From Paralvinella palmiformis (Eukaryota > Annelida > Polychaeta > Terebellida > Alvinellidae): a stretch of DNA of 64,000 bases. Positions within the stretch are counted from its first letter, which is position 1; every line of letters starts with the position of its first letter. Under the pieces are notes generated by a model. The model ran no database searches. It was not told where the DNA came from and saw only the letters and a program-made list of their open reading frames with translations. This document shows positions 51,145 through 63,924 of the stretch, piece after piece. Made by a program: the position numbers and the translations under genes. The stretch covers positions 282,001-346,000 of the forward strand of contig JAODUP010000015.1 of NCBI GenBank assembly GCA_025642065.1, in the 5' to 3' direction.

Positions 51145-52363
51145 AAGAAACGAACAAACACGTGTGGTTGGTTGGTTACCTTATATTATATATTCTTCAG
51201 GTGCCAGTGATTTCTTCGGTCTGAATACGTACACTAGTCGTCTCGTAGAACACTTCGACCAACCAAACAAAAAGCCAACTTATTTCAAGGATCAAGATGT
51301 CAAATATACCATGGATCCTAACTGGCAGTACGTATATACGAATACGACCTTCAATAATATAGTCTCGTCAATAATCACTAGAGATAAATTGTCTATCATT
51401 TGTATTGTTTATTTCCTAATAACAAATTCATAAACACTTCACTTTGGACGGCATATATCATACCCAAGCTGTCAATCTAGTCATTATATTTCCAATCCAG
51501 AATCGGTGCCAGAAGTCGTGCCATCTATCCCGAAGGATTACGAAGGTTGTTGTCCTGGATATCACGTAGATACGGACCTCGTCCTATATACATCACCGAG
51601 AATGGCATCTCGGATAACAATGGCACACTGGAAGACTATCATCGCATAGATTACTTGAATAAATATATAAACGCCGTATTAAAATGTAAGATTACCTGTT
51701 ATTATGAAACAAGCAACACTTGAAAGTTAGCGATAATATATCGATATTAATTGAAGACACTCCGGAAACAAAATTGGTATTGAAGTGTACCGCATATATA
51801 TATAGGACCGAGGATCGAAACCTACTCTTAGCTATATCTGTGGTATCTTTCATTCGTCGATATAACCATATGTCGGAGATGTATCCAGCGTCGAAACTAA
51901 ACAAACCAATTACTCATTCATTGCCGTTAAATCAACGATATGGTTATTCATACAAAAGGAACGACCAGAATGGCGATATGAGAATGTTATTTTGATCTAC
52001 TATCAGTCTAATATTGTGTGGAATAACTGTTTGTTAGCAGGATTACTGACACCGATAAACATAATTCATTCTACAAAAATACTGAAGTCGTGCGCTATTT
52101 GGATGTAATTTTCACTTCCTACAATTTGATGTCAATTAAATTCAAACGCTCTTTTTTCAGCGATCACGATCGATGGCGTTCGCGTTGTTGGCTACACGGT
52201 TTGGGCGTTAATGGACAACTTTGAGTGGGAACGAGGTTATGAAGAGAAGCTCGGCCTGTACCACGTCAACTTCGAGGATCCACTTCGGTCGAGGACAGCC
52301 AAAGCTTCGGCCAAATTCTACTCGCAAGTGGTCGCCAACAATGGTTTCCCTCCGCCATTTTAG
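45922..52363 (+). CDS. Type II membrane GH1 beta-glycosidase with Gln-rich ectodomain (9 exons)
   Basis: Exons: 45922-46210, 46312-47877, 49334-49461, 49835-50095, 50446-50629, 50764-51003, 51201-51327, 51501-51685, 52161-52363. They total 3183 nt, or 1060 residues, open throughout. Residues 1-58 are cytosolic and basic; 59-78 form a signal anchor ([20 protein letters not shown]). Residues 97-585 are Gln/acid-rich, with Q tracts at about 368-493. Residues 590-1060 are a GH1 domain: [29 protein letters not shown] (acid/base E757), YITENG (nucleophile E965) and WALMDNFEW. All sugar-binding positions I can check are present, so it is probably an active retaining beta-glycosidase facing outward, related to klotho/lactase-phlorizin hydrolase. 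The substrate is unknown. Exon 7 uses donor CA|GTACGT, chosen because it alone keeps the frame. Confidence 0.9.
47878..49333. other. Intron 2 of GH1 gene 1
   Basis: About 1.46 kb with AC-rich DNA at 47912-48020, (GT)n at about 48767-48910 and (TA)n at 49102-49162. The open frame of exon 2 continues into the AC repeat but ends in low-complexity residues. Joining 47877 to 49334 restores the GH1 motif [11 protein letters not shown]. Confidence 0.85.
49655..49804. repeat. (TA)n(GT)n microsatellite 31 bases before exon 4
   Basis: Compound array in intron 3 of GH1 gene 1, ending close to the acceptor at 49834. Confidence 0.95.
50112..50332. repeat. GTT/ATT/ATC/TA/GCGT microsatellite cluster
   Basis: Intron 4 of GH1 gene 1. 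The apparent read-through frame from exon 4 is low-complexity. Confidence 0.9.
51040..51141. repeat. (CA)n(TA)n microsatellite
   Basis: Intron 6 of GH1 gene 1, ending about 60 bases before the exon 7 start. Confidence 0.95.
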
Positions 52364-52852
52364 CACAATTAGCACCTATCAATAGCATCCAGTCGATTCT
52401 CCAATCGCCGTCACCAGAATGATTTACGACATGTTCGGTTGCAGACATTTCTAATTAAATGCCCTATCTGGTCTAATAATTAAACTCAGATATGAGGTGT
52501 TGTATGTTTACTGTAAAACTGGACTCATCTATAATTTGCTGATTGATCACTTTGTAAATGATGATTCTTCCGAACATTTACAGACATTTTAAAATTTCAT
52601 ATTTATTATCTCCTTCTGTTCACCAAAAACGTAATCTAGCTTTTCATCATTTATATAAATCTAATTTATTAGCCATTAGTTTTGGTCGTTTTAAATGTAA
52701 GATAATGAACCATTTCCTATGAAAAACGAATAGCAAGGTTCATTTCTTTACACATCGCGTTGTAAAATAATTCATGATTTTCACCTGTATGCGTATTACA
52801 CGTTATTACACAAAGTACGTTATTACATTATCATGTAGATACTAAATATCGA

Positions 52853-52883
<31 letters not shown>

Positions 52884-53834
52884 GAAGGAATATTTAATTT
52901 TACGTGTGTATAAACTGAACTGGGTGTTATCTGTCAAGGTTTTATATTTAAAACAAATATTGTTTATTGTTATACATAAAACACATGCTGTTATATCTAG
53001 GTTAAATTGTTTGTCCTTAGAACAAGATTGCTGACATTTAGTTATTAATAGGTATTAAATATAGAACAGTAACATCATGATGACTGAATGTTTTGGCTTC
53101 AGTGTATTGGTTGTCTGAGCGCCAGAATTCCTGTAAACAGAACATCACAGACATTTCGGTTCTCATCTTTAAATTGCAATAATTAATCTAATAACTATAT
53201 CGATATCGTACAAGCCACAAAACAATACAACTCAGTAGACTGTTTTAACATTCATAACATAACCAATAAAATTGACATAATGCTCGTTCTAATGAATTGA
53301 ATTTAAATATTATGTAATATTTCAAGTCTGAGAATAATTACCATCATAAAAATATAACATATGAGGTATTTGAGAATCGTTGTTACTAAGCAGGAGACTT
53401 ATACTATAAGTTATAGCTAAATAATTTATTAAACGTTGAAATCGCCTTCGTTCGGAAATTTAAAATTATGATATTATGACTTTGAATAATGATGGTAAAT
53501 CATTACTTTTGAACCTTCTGAGTGTTTCAGCCGTATTTTACTCAGCTGACCATGTGTTTTATTCCTGATGAAAACATATATTTCACTTGTCAGGCAAAGC
53601 GCTTGATTGATTTCGATCATATAAGCCCATATCTGGCTATGAATGGTTCAACATCCTCCTTAGTTGAATGACGCTAAATTAGATGTTATCTATGTGTCTT
53701 CTTCACAATATGAGAATATCTCTAAAATCGTTATCTTATACAATTGTGATTTTTCAATCTCATCCAGTGATACAGTAAAATTATTTCGGGTTTATTTTTA
53801 GCAAGCGCATAACATGAATTATTGTTAATGTGTG

Positions 53835-53877
<43 letters not shown>

Positions 53878-54388
53878 AAATAATAATAATAATAATAATA
53901 ATATAGATCTATTATAGCACCTTTGTTTGCAAAAAAACCCGTCAAAGGCATTCATTATACAATGATACCCCAATCAGATGAATCTAAAGTGAAATTTGGA
54001 CAATCTACAATATTTAAACCAGCATTAAACAAGAGACCTTATAAAACAGATTTAAACCTTTCAACAGATTAACGCACTTCTGATTTCCAATGGCAACCTG
54101 TTCCACATATTGGGTATTAAGCGAACCGAGCGACAAATGTGCCCAGATCCAAAGAAATTAACTTATATCGCAGAAATTCAATTCCGGTAGAACATCAGTT
54201 GGCTTAATGTAGTGGCCATCCGCCGAACAAAAAGGATACATAAACTATACGATACAAACATAAAATAGTTTGGAGGGAAGTTCGAGCGGTGTTCCAATAA
54301 AAACGAAAAATTGATTCTTAAGGAAAGGAAAAAACAGTACGATGAGACGGTATCAATATTGCGAGATCATTATGTGGCTATTTTGTTT
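52364..54388. other. 3' flank of GH1 gene 1, no other gene
   Basis: AT-rich. ATT and TGATGA arrays lie near 52855-52882 and 53835-53902. An AATAAA near 53263 is a possible but distant polyadenylation signal. Confidence 0.5.
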
Positions 54389-54683
54389 TAATACGTTGGA
54401 TGTCATAGATTTCAGTGGCCTTTAGATGAGTCACTATTAGGTGTTTTATTACACGGCGACTTAGGTAGCCGTCAAACGTCTGAGGGTGAAAATCAGCTGA
54501 TCTGAGTCTCTGGCTCATCAATTGTCCAGACGGTCCATTCATAAGTCTTTATTCTCTGTGCCAGTGCCCTTTTATACCTCGATAATACGTTGGATGTCAT
54601 AGATTTCAGTGGCCTTTAGATGAGTCACTATTAGGTGTTTATTACACGGCGACTTAGGTAGCCGTCAAACCTCTGAGGGTGAA
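54389..54683 (+). repeat. Duplicated segment of about 101 bp (two direct copies)
   Basis: Copies at 54389-54490 and 54583-54683 begin TAATACGTTGGATGTCATAG and end CTGAGGGTGAAA. They differ only by one T in a run and one G/C change near the end, so the duplication is recent. The spacer contains TTCTCTGTGCCAGTGCC, resembling TTCTCTGTGCCTGTGCC near 49057. Confidence 0.85.
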
Positions 54684-54906
54684 ATGTTCATAAAGGGTTC
54701 GCACACGGATGAGATGAGATTAGACGACAGTCTGGATCATATCCCGAACATAATCTAAACAACCGTTCTCCGCCATAGTGGACTTTCTATGGGTGGACAT
54801 GTAAACAGGGTTAGTGCATACAGTAAATGATGATGATGATGATGAGGAGGAGGACGATGATGATGATGTGACGGAGGCGGTGATAGTGATAAAGACGTCT
54901 CTAAGA

Positions 54907-54948
<42 letters not shown>

Positions 54949-56260
54949 TGTGTTTCTTGGATGACACACAACATTATTTACTATTGATCAATCACAATAT
55001 CAATTCAGCGATGGGAATGACCCGGAAGCAAAACAGACGGTGTACAAACCAGAAAATAATGTATCCCTATCTTAACTTGGTTCTTTAATATGGTCACATG
55101 GTATAATAATAATTCGTAAGAAAATCCATGGAAATAAAAAGGCGACGTTTGGTATATCAGTGAATCAATATGTAAACATCAGTGTGGATAAATGATACAT
55201 TATAAGTCACCAGGCTTGTTGTTATTGATACGAGTTCATACATCATACAGATAACACGTCAATTGATTAAAGAAGATAAAAACATTATTATTTTCATGAT
55301 CGGATTTCCAGGGTGTTCGATAAATTGAAGCTCCACCAGTTCGATTTTTAAAGTAATAAACGTCAGTTGCATTTATAGTTCGTGAAAAGCCACATATTTG
55401 ATCACAAATGCTAGAACTCCTCAACGTCCGCTTCAACCAACCCCAGATGTTGGTCCTACCTATAGCCACGAACCGTGACAGAACCTTTGTCTGGGTAGAA
55501 CCCCCCCATCCCCTGTTGCGCCGCCCCTCCATTTACATGTCTTGATCTTTGTGTTTATTTGGAATAATTTGTTGACATTTCTCTCATTCCTGGTGTAGTG
55601 AACGTAATAATTGTTGTTGGTCTCTGTCAAATTTGTAATAGTAGAGACAGTAAACTTGTATTTCTAATTAATAACCCACCCTAAACATCTGGTAACAGAT
55701 GCGACACGAAAACAATGTAACAAATTATTTACTATTTTAGCATTATGTAACCAGTGTTAGTCCATGTAACATCTGATGACTATATAAGTGATCTATATTT
55801 GGCGAGAATTACACGCAACCATTCGATCCATTTATGAATAAATTATAAATTAGGAGAAATCTGCATAAATAGGCCAATTCACAAATCAGCATTAAACATT
55901 ACTATTTATGCAAATGTTTTATTGGCTGAATATTTGACCCTTCATATATGAATTCCAATTTAATTATATTGGATATAAGATTGTTTGTCTAATACCCAAA
56001 CAAATTGTTTTGCACAGTGATAAAGGTACTAACTAAATATGTACCCAGTGAAAATTAAAATTAGTTTCTTATAAATAAGTATTTAATTAAATAAATATTT
56101 GATTAGCTGATTGACTGACTGACTCACTCACTCACTCATTCACTCACTCACCCATTGGGTGAATTTAGCTGATATTCAATTGACTGATCAATGACTGACT
56201 TACTGATAAGTTGGCTGATTTATTGATTGACTAGTTTAAACTTTTCAATGTCTCACTAAG

Positions 56261-56298
<38 letters not shown>

Positions 56299-57050
56299 AA
56301 ATCAGAAGGGAGATAGAAAATTAGATAGACAGATAGATAAACACTAGTACAAGTAGTCTGATATAAGTTAATATGATACAACGAGGTACATAGTTTATTC
56401 TGAAGCAATTAAGTGCACATTTCTAACAGCTGTCACGAGTTTTTTTATTGGTTAATGAACTTGAACTGTGCCTCCCTCCCTAAAATAAAAACAAAACCAA
56501 ACATTCCATTCAGCCTTTCACACGTCCTTCTGCTGATTATCATCAACATTATTTATTTCCTCGAGCGGATCCTCTATCTGTTGTCTTTATTCGACTAATT
56601 TTGACTTCCTCACTAACACCTCGATATCACACTAGCCTCTAAATCCCATTCAATTTATATAACTCATAAGTATGCATGCCCCCCCCCCGTCTCTCTCCCG
56701 TCACTATCTCTATAATGTGTGTGTGTGTGTGTGTGTGCGTGTACGTGTGTGTATGTGTGTGTTTATGTGTAAGTGTGTGCGTGTGTGTGTTTTGAAGCCG
56801 TGTGGCCCCGTTTTACCATTTGAGAGACAGGAGAACGGCACGTATAGATCAAAATACGTGGCAACTACATTTCAATAGTTCGATATTATTTGACATTTCA
56901 AGCCGGGAATCAAGCCGATGCCGAACAGATACGGAGCTCGATTCGAAGCCTGACGCGCACACGCGCGCGCGCACGTACGCGCGCACGCACGCGCACGCAC
57001 ACACGTACAGCAAACGCAGATCGATGACGATAATGATCGACTTCGAGCCG
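54684..57050. other. Intergenic between the GH1 genes
   Basis: Contains TGATGA (about 54827-54870), (GA)n (54910-54945), a (TA)n array (56263-56294) and GT/GC-rich stretches (56717-56790, 56955-57005). No gene motif found. Confidence 0.5.
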
Positions 57051-57568
57051 AACTGTTACCGTTGGCTGAAACACCTGAAACGTACGCTGAAACCCGGACG
57101 GGTGGCTATAGAATAAGCGAGAGGCGCTCTGCGGTGCCGAGCCGAACTGTAGTTATATCTAACTGCACGAAAAATCAATGACATCGCCACACAGTCAATC
57201 GTCCACTCGGCGTCACTCCGACAATCAAAACGACGTCGACGAACCTCTTTCCATTCGTAAAACAGCTTGTCCTCGGACGCTAGTGGCCAGTACGGCCCAC
57301 GGGTATGTGAACCTCTGATAGGAAAAACCGTCATCCCGATAGCTCGGAGCAGTGGGTATTTCGGATCTGGCCGCACCGTGTCAAAGGCCATGTCATTCTT
57401 TGGGTAGTCGCTAAAGACGTGCACAGTTACGCCGCCCAGATACAGTTATCACTCCAGCGATTACGCTACAGCGGGATTTTGGTTTCTCGGGAGTATTCGC
57501 TTCGCCCTGAAAGCCGAGCTCCGGAAGAGCCGAACCGATCCCGAACGCCGCCGATTTGTCGACGGATT
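57051..57568 (+). promoter_or_regulatory. CpG-dense 5' flank / 5' UTR of GH1 gene 2
   Basis: CG dinucleotides are much denser here than in the surrounding sequence. The reading frame upstream of the chosen start stays open back to 57419, but the paralogue aligns only from the ATG at 57569. I therefore read this as promoter or 5' UTR. Confidence 0.4.
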
Positions 57569-57966
57569 ATGCCGATTACTGACTTTGAGACGCCTGAAAG
57601 TTTCCGAGGACGTTTCGAGTGGTCAGTCGAGGACGAAGGAAAGGACAATTGTTGCTGTATCGCGATGGGTTCGTTGACGAGAAGGGTGCACGTTCGCCGA
57701 CAGACGGCTTACAGATGGTGTAAGCTCAGCGCTGCACTTATCGTAGCTGTTCTTTTCACGCAGGCTTTGTTTTACGTAACAGGCAAGTCGATGGTCCCGT
57801 ACAATCCAAGTCAAATGATACCAGGAGCTTCGTTATTAGGTAAGATTATCATGGAACGAAATGTTTACATACTGATGACAGTAGTAGTAGTAGTAGTAGT
57901 AATAGTAGTAGTAGTAATAGTAGTAGTAGTAGTAGATTTGGTAGTAAATAATAATAATAATAATTA

Positions 57967-58020
<54 letters not shown>

Positions 58021-60526
58021 GTATTACAATCATCATCATCTTTATTATCAACACTAACACCATAACAAACATCCCATATAGTTAATATTATATATTCAAG
58101 GATACGTGCAGTTCCTGTTGAAAGTAAAGCCATTATTATTAAACCTCTTCTTTTAACTAAAGAATCACTGTATGTCAACTAGAAATCCCGTAACCCGAGA
58201 GCTAACTAGAACCGTACGAAACAAAGTTAAGTTGATATTTCCGCTGTCTGTAAATTATCCCATTTGGACGTACAGCGTATTCTTTTTTATTGGTGAGAGG
58301 TACTTTCTAATTACGGAATCAGTGAACTCAATAATGAGAACAACACAACAATGATATGGGGATTTGATTTAATGATGTTGTTAAATGAGATAAGACAAAA
58401 CCATATTTGGCGTTGGCTATCAACGAACAATATTATACAGTTGTATTTTGTGATATACTAATCTAAGTTTATCATTAAACACACCAATGTGATAATAATT
58501 AGTTATGGAAGTATGTTTTTGTATTTTTCTGATTGAATGGAGATTCGGGATTCTCAATTACTAAATACGAGGGGCTTTACTGTATCATTATTATTAAGGA
58601 GAGGAACAAAATGGCATAACTTAAAAGTCTAGGCATGAGTGGTAACTACAATGTCTAATGTTCCTCGGTACGAAAACTAGCAGCGCCCGAAATTAGACTT
58701 ACGGTATTCCATAATATTAGAAGCTAAAAGATACTTATCATCAGCTGATTGTTTTAATTAAAAGAGCATGCGCAAATAAGGAATGGGAGTCTTTAACTCG
58801 CTGCTGACGTATTTGACCAGATCAGAGCGATTGAACTAAAGTATTGTTGGAGCGCGAAGAAAAGATGGCTTAAATTTCAAATGAGGAACGATAGCCTATT
58901 CATCAAAGACAAAGAGCTGAAGACCATTCCACGCTGTGGCACTGCGTAACCCAGAAGGGGCATTTCAATAATTATGGGCACCATTATAATTACACTCCAG
59001 AATTTCGCGTAGAATAACTTCAATCGTCGTTTATATTGGAATTGGTCCGATAATCGATATCGAAGGCATGTGTCAGCATCGGCAGCTGTTCGAACGACGG
59101 CGTTGATGGCGGCCGGGGGGAGGCGCCGCGCCGGCTGGAACGCAGCGAGACATCGGCCATCCAGCTGAGAGCCGTCTGTCTGTCTGCCATAACCGACCAA
59201 CTGATGCCGCTCTTCCAGTAGCTAACACCAACCGCGTACGTATACGGTCAATTTGTCGTCGATCAGCCGAGCTCGATAGGATATTCACCGCTGTCCCATA
59301 TCGCTTGGACGAACGTCGTCGTGTAGTACCGACAGGGACCCGGAGCACACTGGACGAAGACTTTCGGCCCGCTGCTGAACTAGACAGCGACGAACTGAGA
59401 AACAGCAGAACCGGAAAGATAAATATATCCCACTGCACTACAATCATGAAAAGCGTCAGGATTAAGCCGCTGTTCTTCTTTGCCGTCTCGTTGCTCCTGT
59501 TGATAGTGGTCCTGAAGAACATAAACGGAGGTATCCAGAACACGTAGCACACAGGATCCATTCTGTGTTACTTTATTTTATTTTTTATTTTTTTTGGGGG
59601 GGCGGTGTTATTGGCTAAAACTGCGCTCGTTAATGTGTCGCTATTGATCTTGCTTTGATTTCGTTTTATTTTTACTAAACCCGATTGCAAAATTTTGTAA
59701 TTGCAAATAATTATGCAGTTTGATCATTTTTGCTGCATGTGCCACTTGGAAATGTTGCTTACTTGTTTATCATAAGCTATATAAAGCTTGCGCGGTTCAT
59801 ATTAATGCCCGATTGCTGACAGCGGGTTGTTCGATTGGCTTCAATCAATTTGTTGAGAGGATCGGTGAGTTGGTTGTTGAGGAAAATGGAGCGGCAACGA
59901 AACATTGGCCGAAGTTTAACGTTATGACAAACGGGAAAAGAACCTCAAACACGGATTGTTGTCATCGAGGATGAAATGCCATCAACGGTAAGAGTCCGGA
60001 TAGAGGAATCATTGGTGTTAATTAAATCTTTACCGAGTGATTATATCAATGTTGCAGGTTAGACTCGGAATCCTTAAATATTGGCCGATTTAATTTATAT
60101 TCGGCCAACGTCGTCGTGATGATGATGATGATGATGATCTTGATGCTGCCATTATCCGATGCTTTCCGAACGGATTCGTTTCCATATATGGAACAGCGTA
60201 ACCACTTTTGCCTAACGCCCAAAGCTATTACCCTAGCTGGCGTTCAATAGGAACCAATTAGGAACTGATATGTGATCTGTATTACGTTGGCAGAACACTG
60301 CTAATACTAGTCGGTGAATACTTTATGAACTACTGTGTCACACTTGCTCATTGAACAGTTTGATCAATTACTAAATGTGCACTCTATCGATTGGTTATAG
60401 ATAAAAGTAGTCATCATTGGGTTAATTATATACAATCAGCCACCACGAGTTGATCACGGGCAGGGGGAGGGGGGGAGGTGTTGGCAATGTATTGGAATAG
60501 ACAAATTACGATATATGGCTGCTAGT

Positions 60527-60584
<58 letters not shown>

Positions 60585-62962
60585 CATACATACATACATA
60601 CATACACACATATTAGTGATTGGCATTCCGATAGTACATTGGTCAGAACACTGCGTTCTGGGTTCGAATCCGGCTGATGTTTATGTTTGTGGCCCTCGCC
60701 CATATTTCTCAGCTGTGACCAATACCCGGAATAACCAACTGAAATAAACTCAATACGTACACTTGCGCACAGTGCGCCTTCGTGGCCTAATTGGTAGCTC
60801 AATCGGTCACCAAGGTTTAAAACTCAGATGGGCTATGTCAGAAGGGTATTTAATCTTTCACTTCCTTTCCTTACATTTGGAGATCACTGGGCCCATTTAG
60901 CCTAAAGTATGCACAAAGGTTGCCGTAAAATGAAAGGATTTACATTCAAACAGACACAAAAACAAAAAAAGCTAAATGTCGACATGTTGTAAATGATATT
61001 GTTTGGTATTTTTATTTCAGATCAATATGGACACAACCTGATCGACGAGAATGATAACAGAGGATACGAACACCTGAAGTCTGAGGGTCTAGAGGCAGCT
61101 GATAACCTGTACAACGCCGCCTTACACGAGGCCAGTCTCGGCTCAGACATAGATCAGGACGTCATGTTCGACAACAGCAATCCACTCGCTGATGGGCAGT
61201 TCCAGGTGGAGCCTGAGGGCGTGGAGGTTAAACAAGTCATTGACGAGGCTCTTAATGATGTCCATGAGGAAGAACAGCCAATCAGCTATCAACAGGTGGC
61301 AGCACCGGATATCCCACAGATAGAACTCGATCGTGAGCCTCAAATGCCGGCACCAGAACCCCAACAACCAGTTGATGCTTATGTCCCACAGCAACCGGTC
61401 CAAATACAGCAACAACAACCAATCCCGATACCACAACAACAGTTCGTCTATCCGGGCCAACAGCCAATGTTTGCTGCACAACCACCACCATTTCAACAAG
61501 GTATCCCAATACAACAGCAACAGCAGCAGCAGCAGCAGCAACAACAACAACAACAACAAATTCCTTTACAACAGCCGGTTGGTCAGTTCGTAGGAGGGCC
61601 ATATCCGGGTCAAGCCCAATATCCGGTACAACAACAACAACAACAACTGCCGGTGGCTGTTCAATTTGTCGGGCAACAACAGCAACCTGTACAGTATCAA
61701 GGTCAACCGGTTCAGTATGCCCAACAGCAGGCGCTATATCAGCAGCAGCCTCCACAACAACCAGTCCCGTCGCCAGCCCCCATACCTATATCGGGCCGCC
61801 CACCGTTTCCACAGATCCAGTTCCACCAACCCCAACAACTGCAACAGCAGCAACAACAACAACAGTCTAACCAGGAGCTGTTCTCTCTGAACTCTGGCCA
61901 ACAAGTTGCCTTGGACGTCCTGGAGAAGGGACAGGTAGCGTCCCAGTTGTTCCCCGATGAGCAGCATCTCGCCTCCGAAGAAATCGAGCAGCCCGCTGGC
62001 CTTCCCGGCTTACATCCCGGTCCCCAGCAATCTAACTTCCCTTCCATATCTATCGGTGGTAATGTTGACATTTCAGGTTCTCTGGCCGAACAGCAGCAGA
62101 TGTTGGTAGCATCCGACGTGGCCATCGGCCAGGTCGGCGCATTGCAATACGAGCAACAGCTGCAGCAGGAACAGCAACAACAGCCACTTTATCCAGACAC
62201 CGGGCCGGAGGTGATCGGAGAATCCCAAGATCCCAACAAGTTGCTTCACGACATAGGCATGGAGCAGCCCATCTCGCAGGTGGCTCCGGTCCAGGGGATT
62301 CCCATCCAGGGTCAACTGCCCGTAAATTCCGGATTCGAATCCGGCGCCGCTGTTCCGGCGGTGCCTGCTGCGATCCAGCCTGCCCAGCCAGCACCCGAGG
62401 GTTTGCCACAGCCCCAGGCCCCAGTCATCATAGGTCAACAGGTGCAGGACGTCTTGAGTCAGCAAATAAACCCTTCATTGGACGATGGTCCAGATTTCCA
62501 TTATGGACAGTTTCCTAATGGGTTCTTCTGGAGCGTGGCTACATCGGCATATCAAATAGAAGGAGGATGGAACGAAGATGGTAACGATTTCTAGATGTTT
62601 TGAATCTATTCTCCAACTCTCTGGTCACTTACAAACTGCATGATTTGCTAAAATTAAACCAAACGATACGCATTAAATTAGGTCATTACGCGATTTCCAG
62701 GTAAAGGTATGAGCATATGGGACACGTTTTCTCACGTACCTGGTCGTATTGAAGACGGAACTACAGGCGATATGGCATGTGACAGTTATCATAAATATAA
62801 AGAAGATGTTCAGATGATTAAAGCTCTTGGGGTAGGTATATCATATAATATTGATGTTGCTAAATGAAACAGATTACAACTTATAATTATTATTTTTAAA
62901 TTACCGTTTCTCATCAAATAGTTTGTTATCTTGTACAGTAAATATTTATCAGTTGTAATGAC

Positions 62963-62993
<31 letters not shown>

Positions 62994-63873
62994 TTATTAT
63001 TATTATTATTATTATTATCAACAGTAGTAGTAGTAGTAGTAGTAGTAGAAGTTATAGCAATAGTATTGACTCACAGACAATTTATACATGCACATACATT
63101 AATATTGTGGTAATATATTTTCTAGGTGAAACATTACCGATTTTCACTATCATGGGCTCGTATACTACCATTCGGTATCGGGATCGAACCTAATGCCAAA
63201 GGAATAGAATATTACAGTAACCTAATAAACGAACTGATAGCTAACGGGATCCAGCCAGCTGTTACACTTTATCATTGGGATCTGCCACAATCCCTGGAAG
63301 ACAGAGGTGGTTGGCTTAACGAGTCAATAATAGTGCCGGCGTTTGCTAATTATGCCAGAACTTGCTACAAGGCATTTGGAGATAGGGTACGAATACACTA
63401 ATTCCGATATTTAGATAATCACGTTCTGGATCAATCTCACAGTTGATTGAGCCTTTGGTGCTTTTATTCACTAGCATAGCTTAACAACATATTACCAATT
63501 GATGCATGAATGCAAATATAAATTTACGACTAATAACGCCTTTCCCGGTCCCTTTACTATAGGTCAAGTTCTGGATCACCCTCAATGAGCCATTTATAAC
63601 GGCTAATGCAGGGTATGGTCGTGGCAAGAAGGCTCCAGGATTGACAGGAGAGGGCGATCTCGTCTACATAGCAGGACACAACTTACTTAAAGCTCATGCA
63701 CAAGCATACAGGATCTACCAGCGAGAGTTCCAAAGTACACAAAAAGGTTCAGTATCAAGTGTCTCCTACTAATAGTATTACAACAACAACAACACCAACA
63801 ACAACACAAACAGCACTGTTACTACTATTAATAAAATTATTATGACGTTAATGGTACTGATACTAATAATTTA

Positions 63874-63924
<51 letters not shown>

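Noticed and set aside
57056..57424. Minus-strand frame of 122 residues
   Set aside because: Probably a composition effect in CpG-rich promoter DNA. No motif, and it opposes the start of GH1 gene 2.
57419..57568. Upstream start at 57419 for GH1 gene 2
   Set aside because: The paralogue has no equivalent of the extra 50 residues, and homology begins just after the ATG at 57569.
59073..59561. Minus-strand frame of 162 residues
   Set aside because: Lies in the CpG-rich block, has no motif, and its 3' half overlaps the better-supported plus-strand signal-sequence exon.
61143..62465. Several minus-strand and off-frame ORFs opposite GH1 gene 2 exon 2
   Set aside because: Shadows of the CAA/CAG-rich coding exon (poly-Leu, Val or Cys in other frames).
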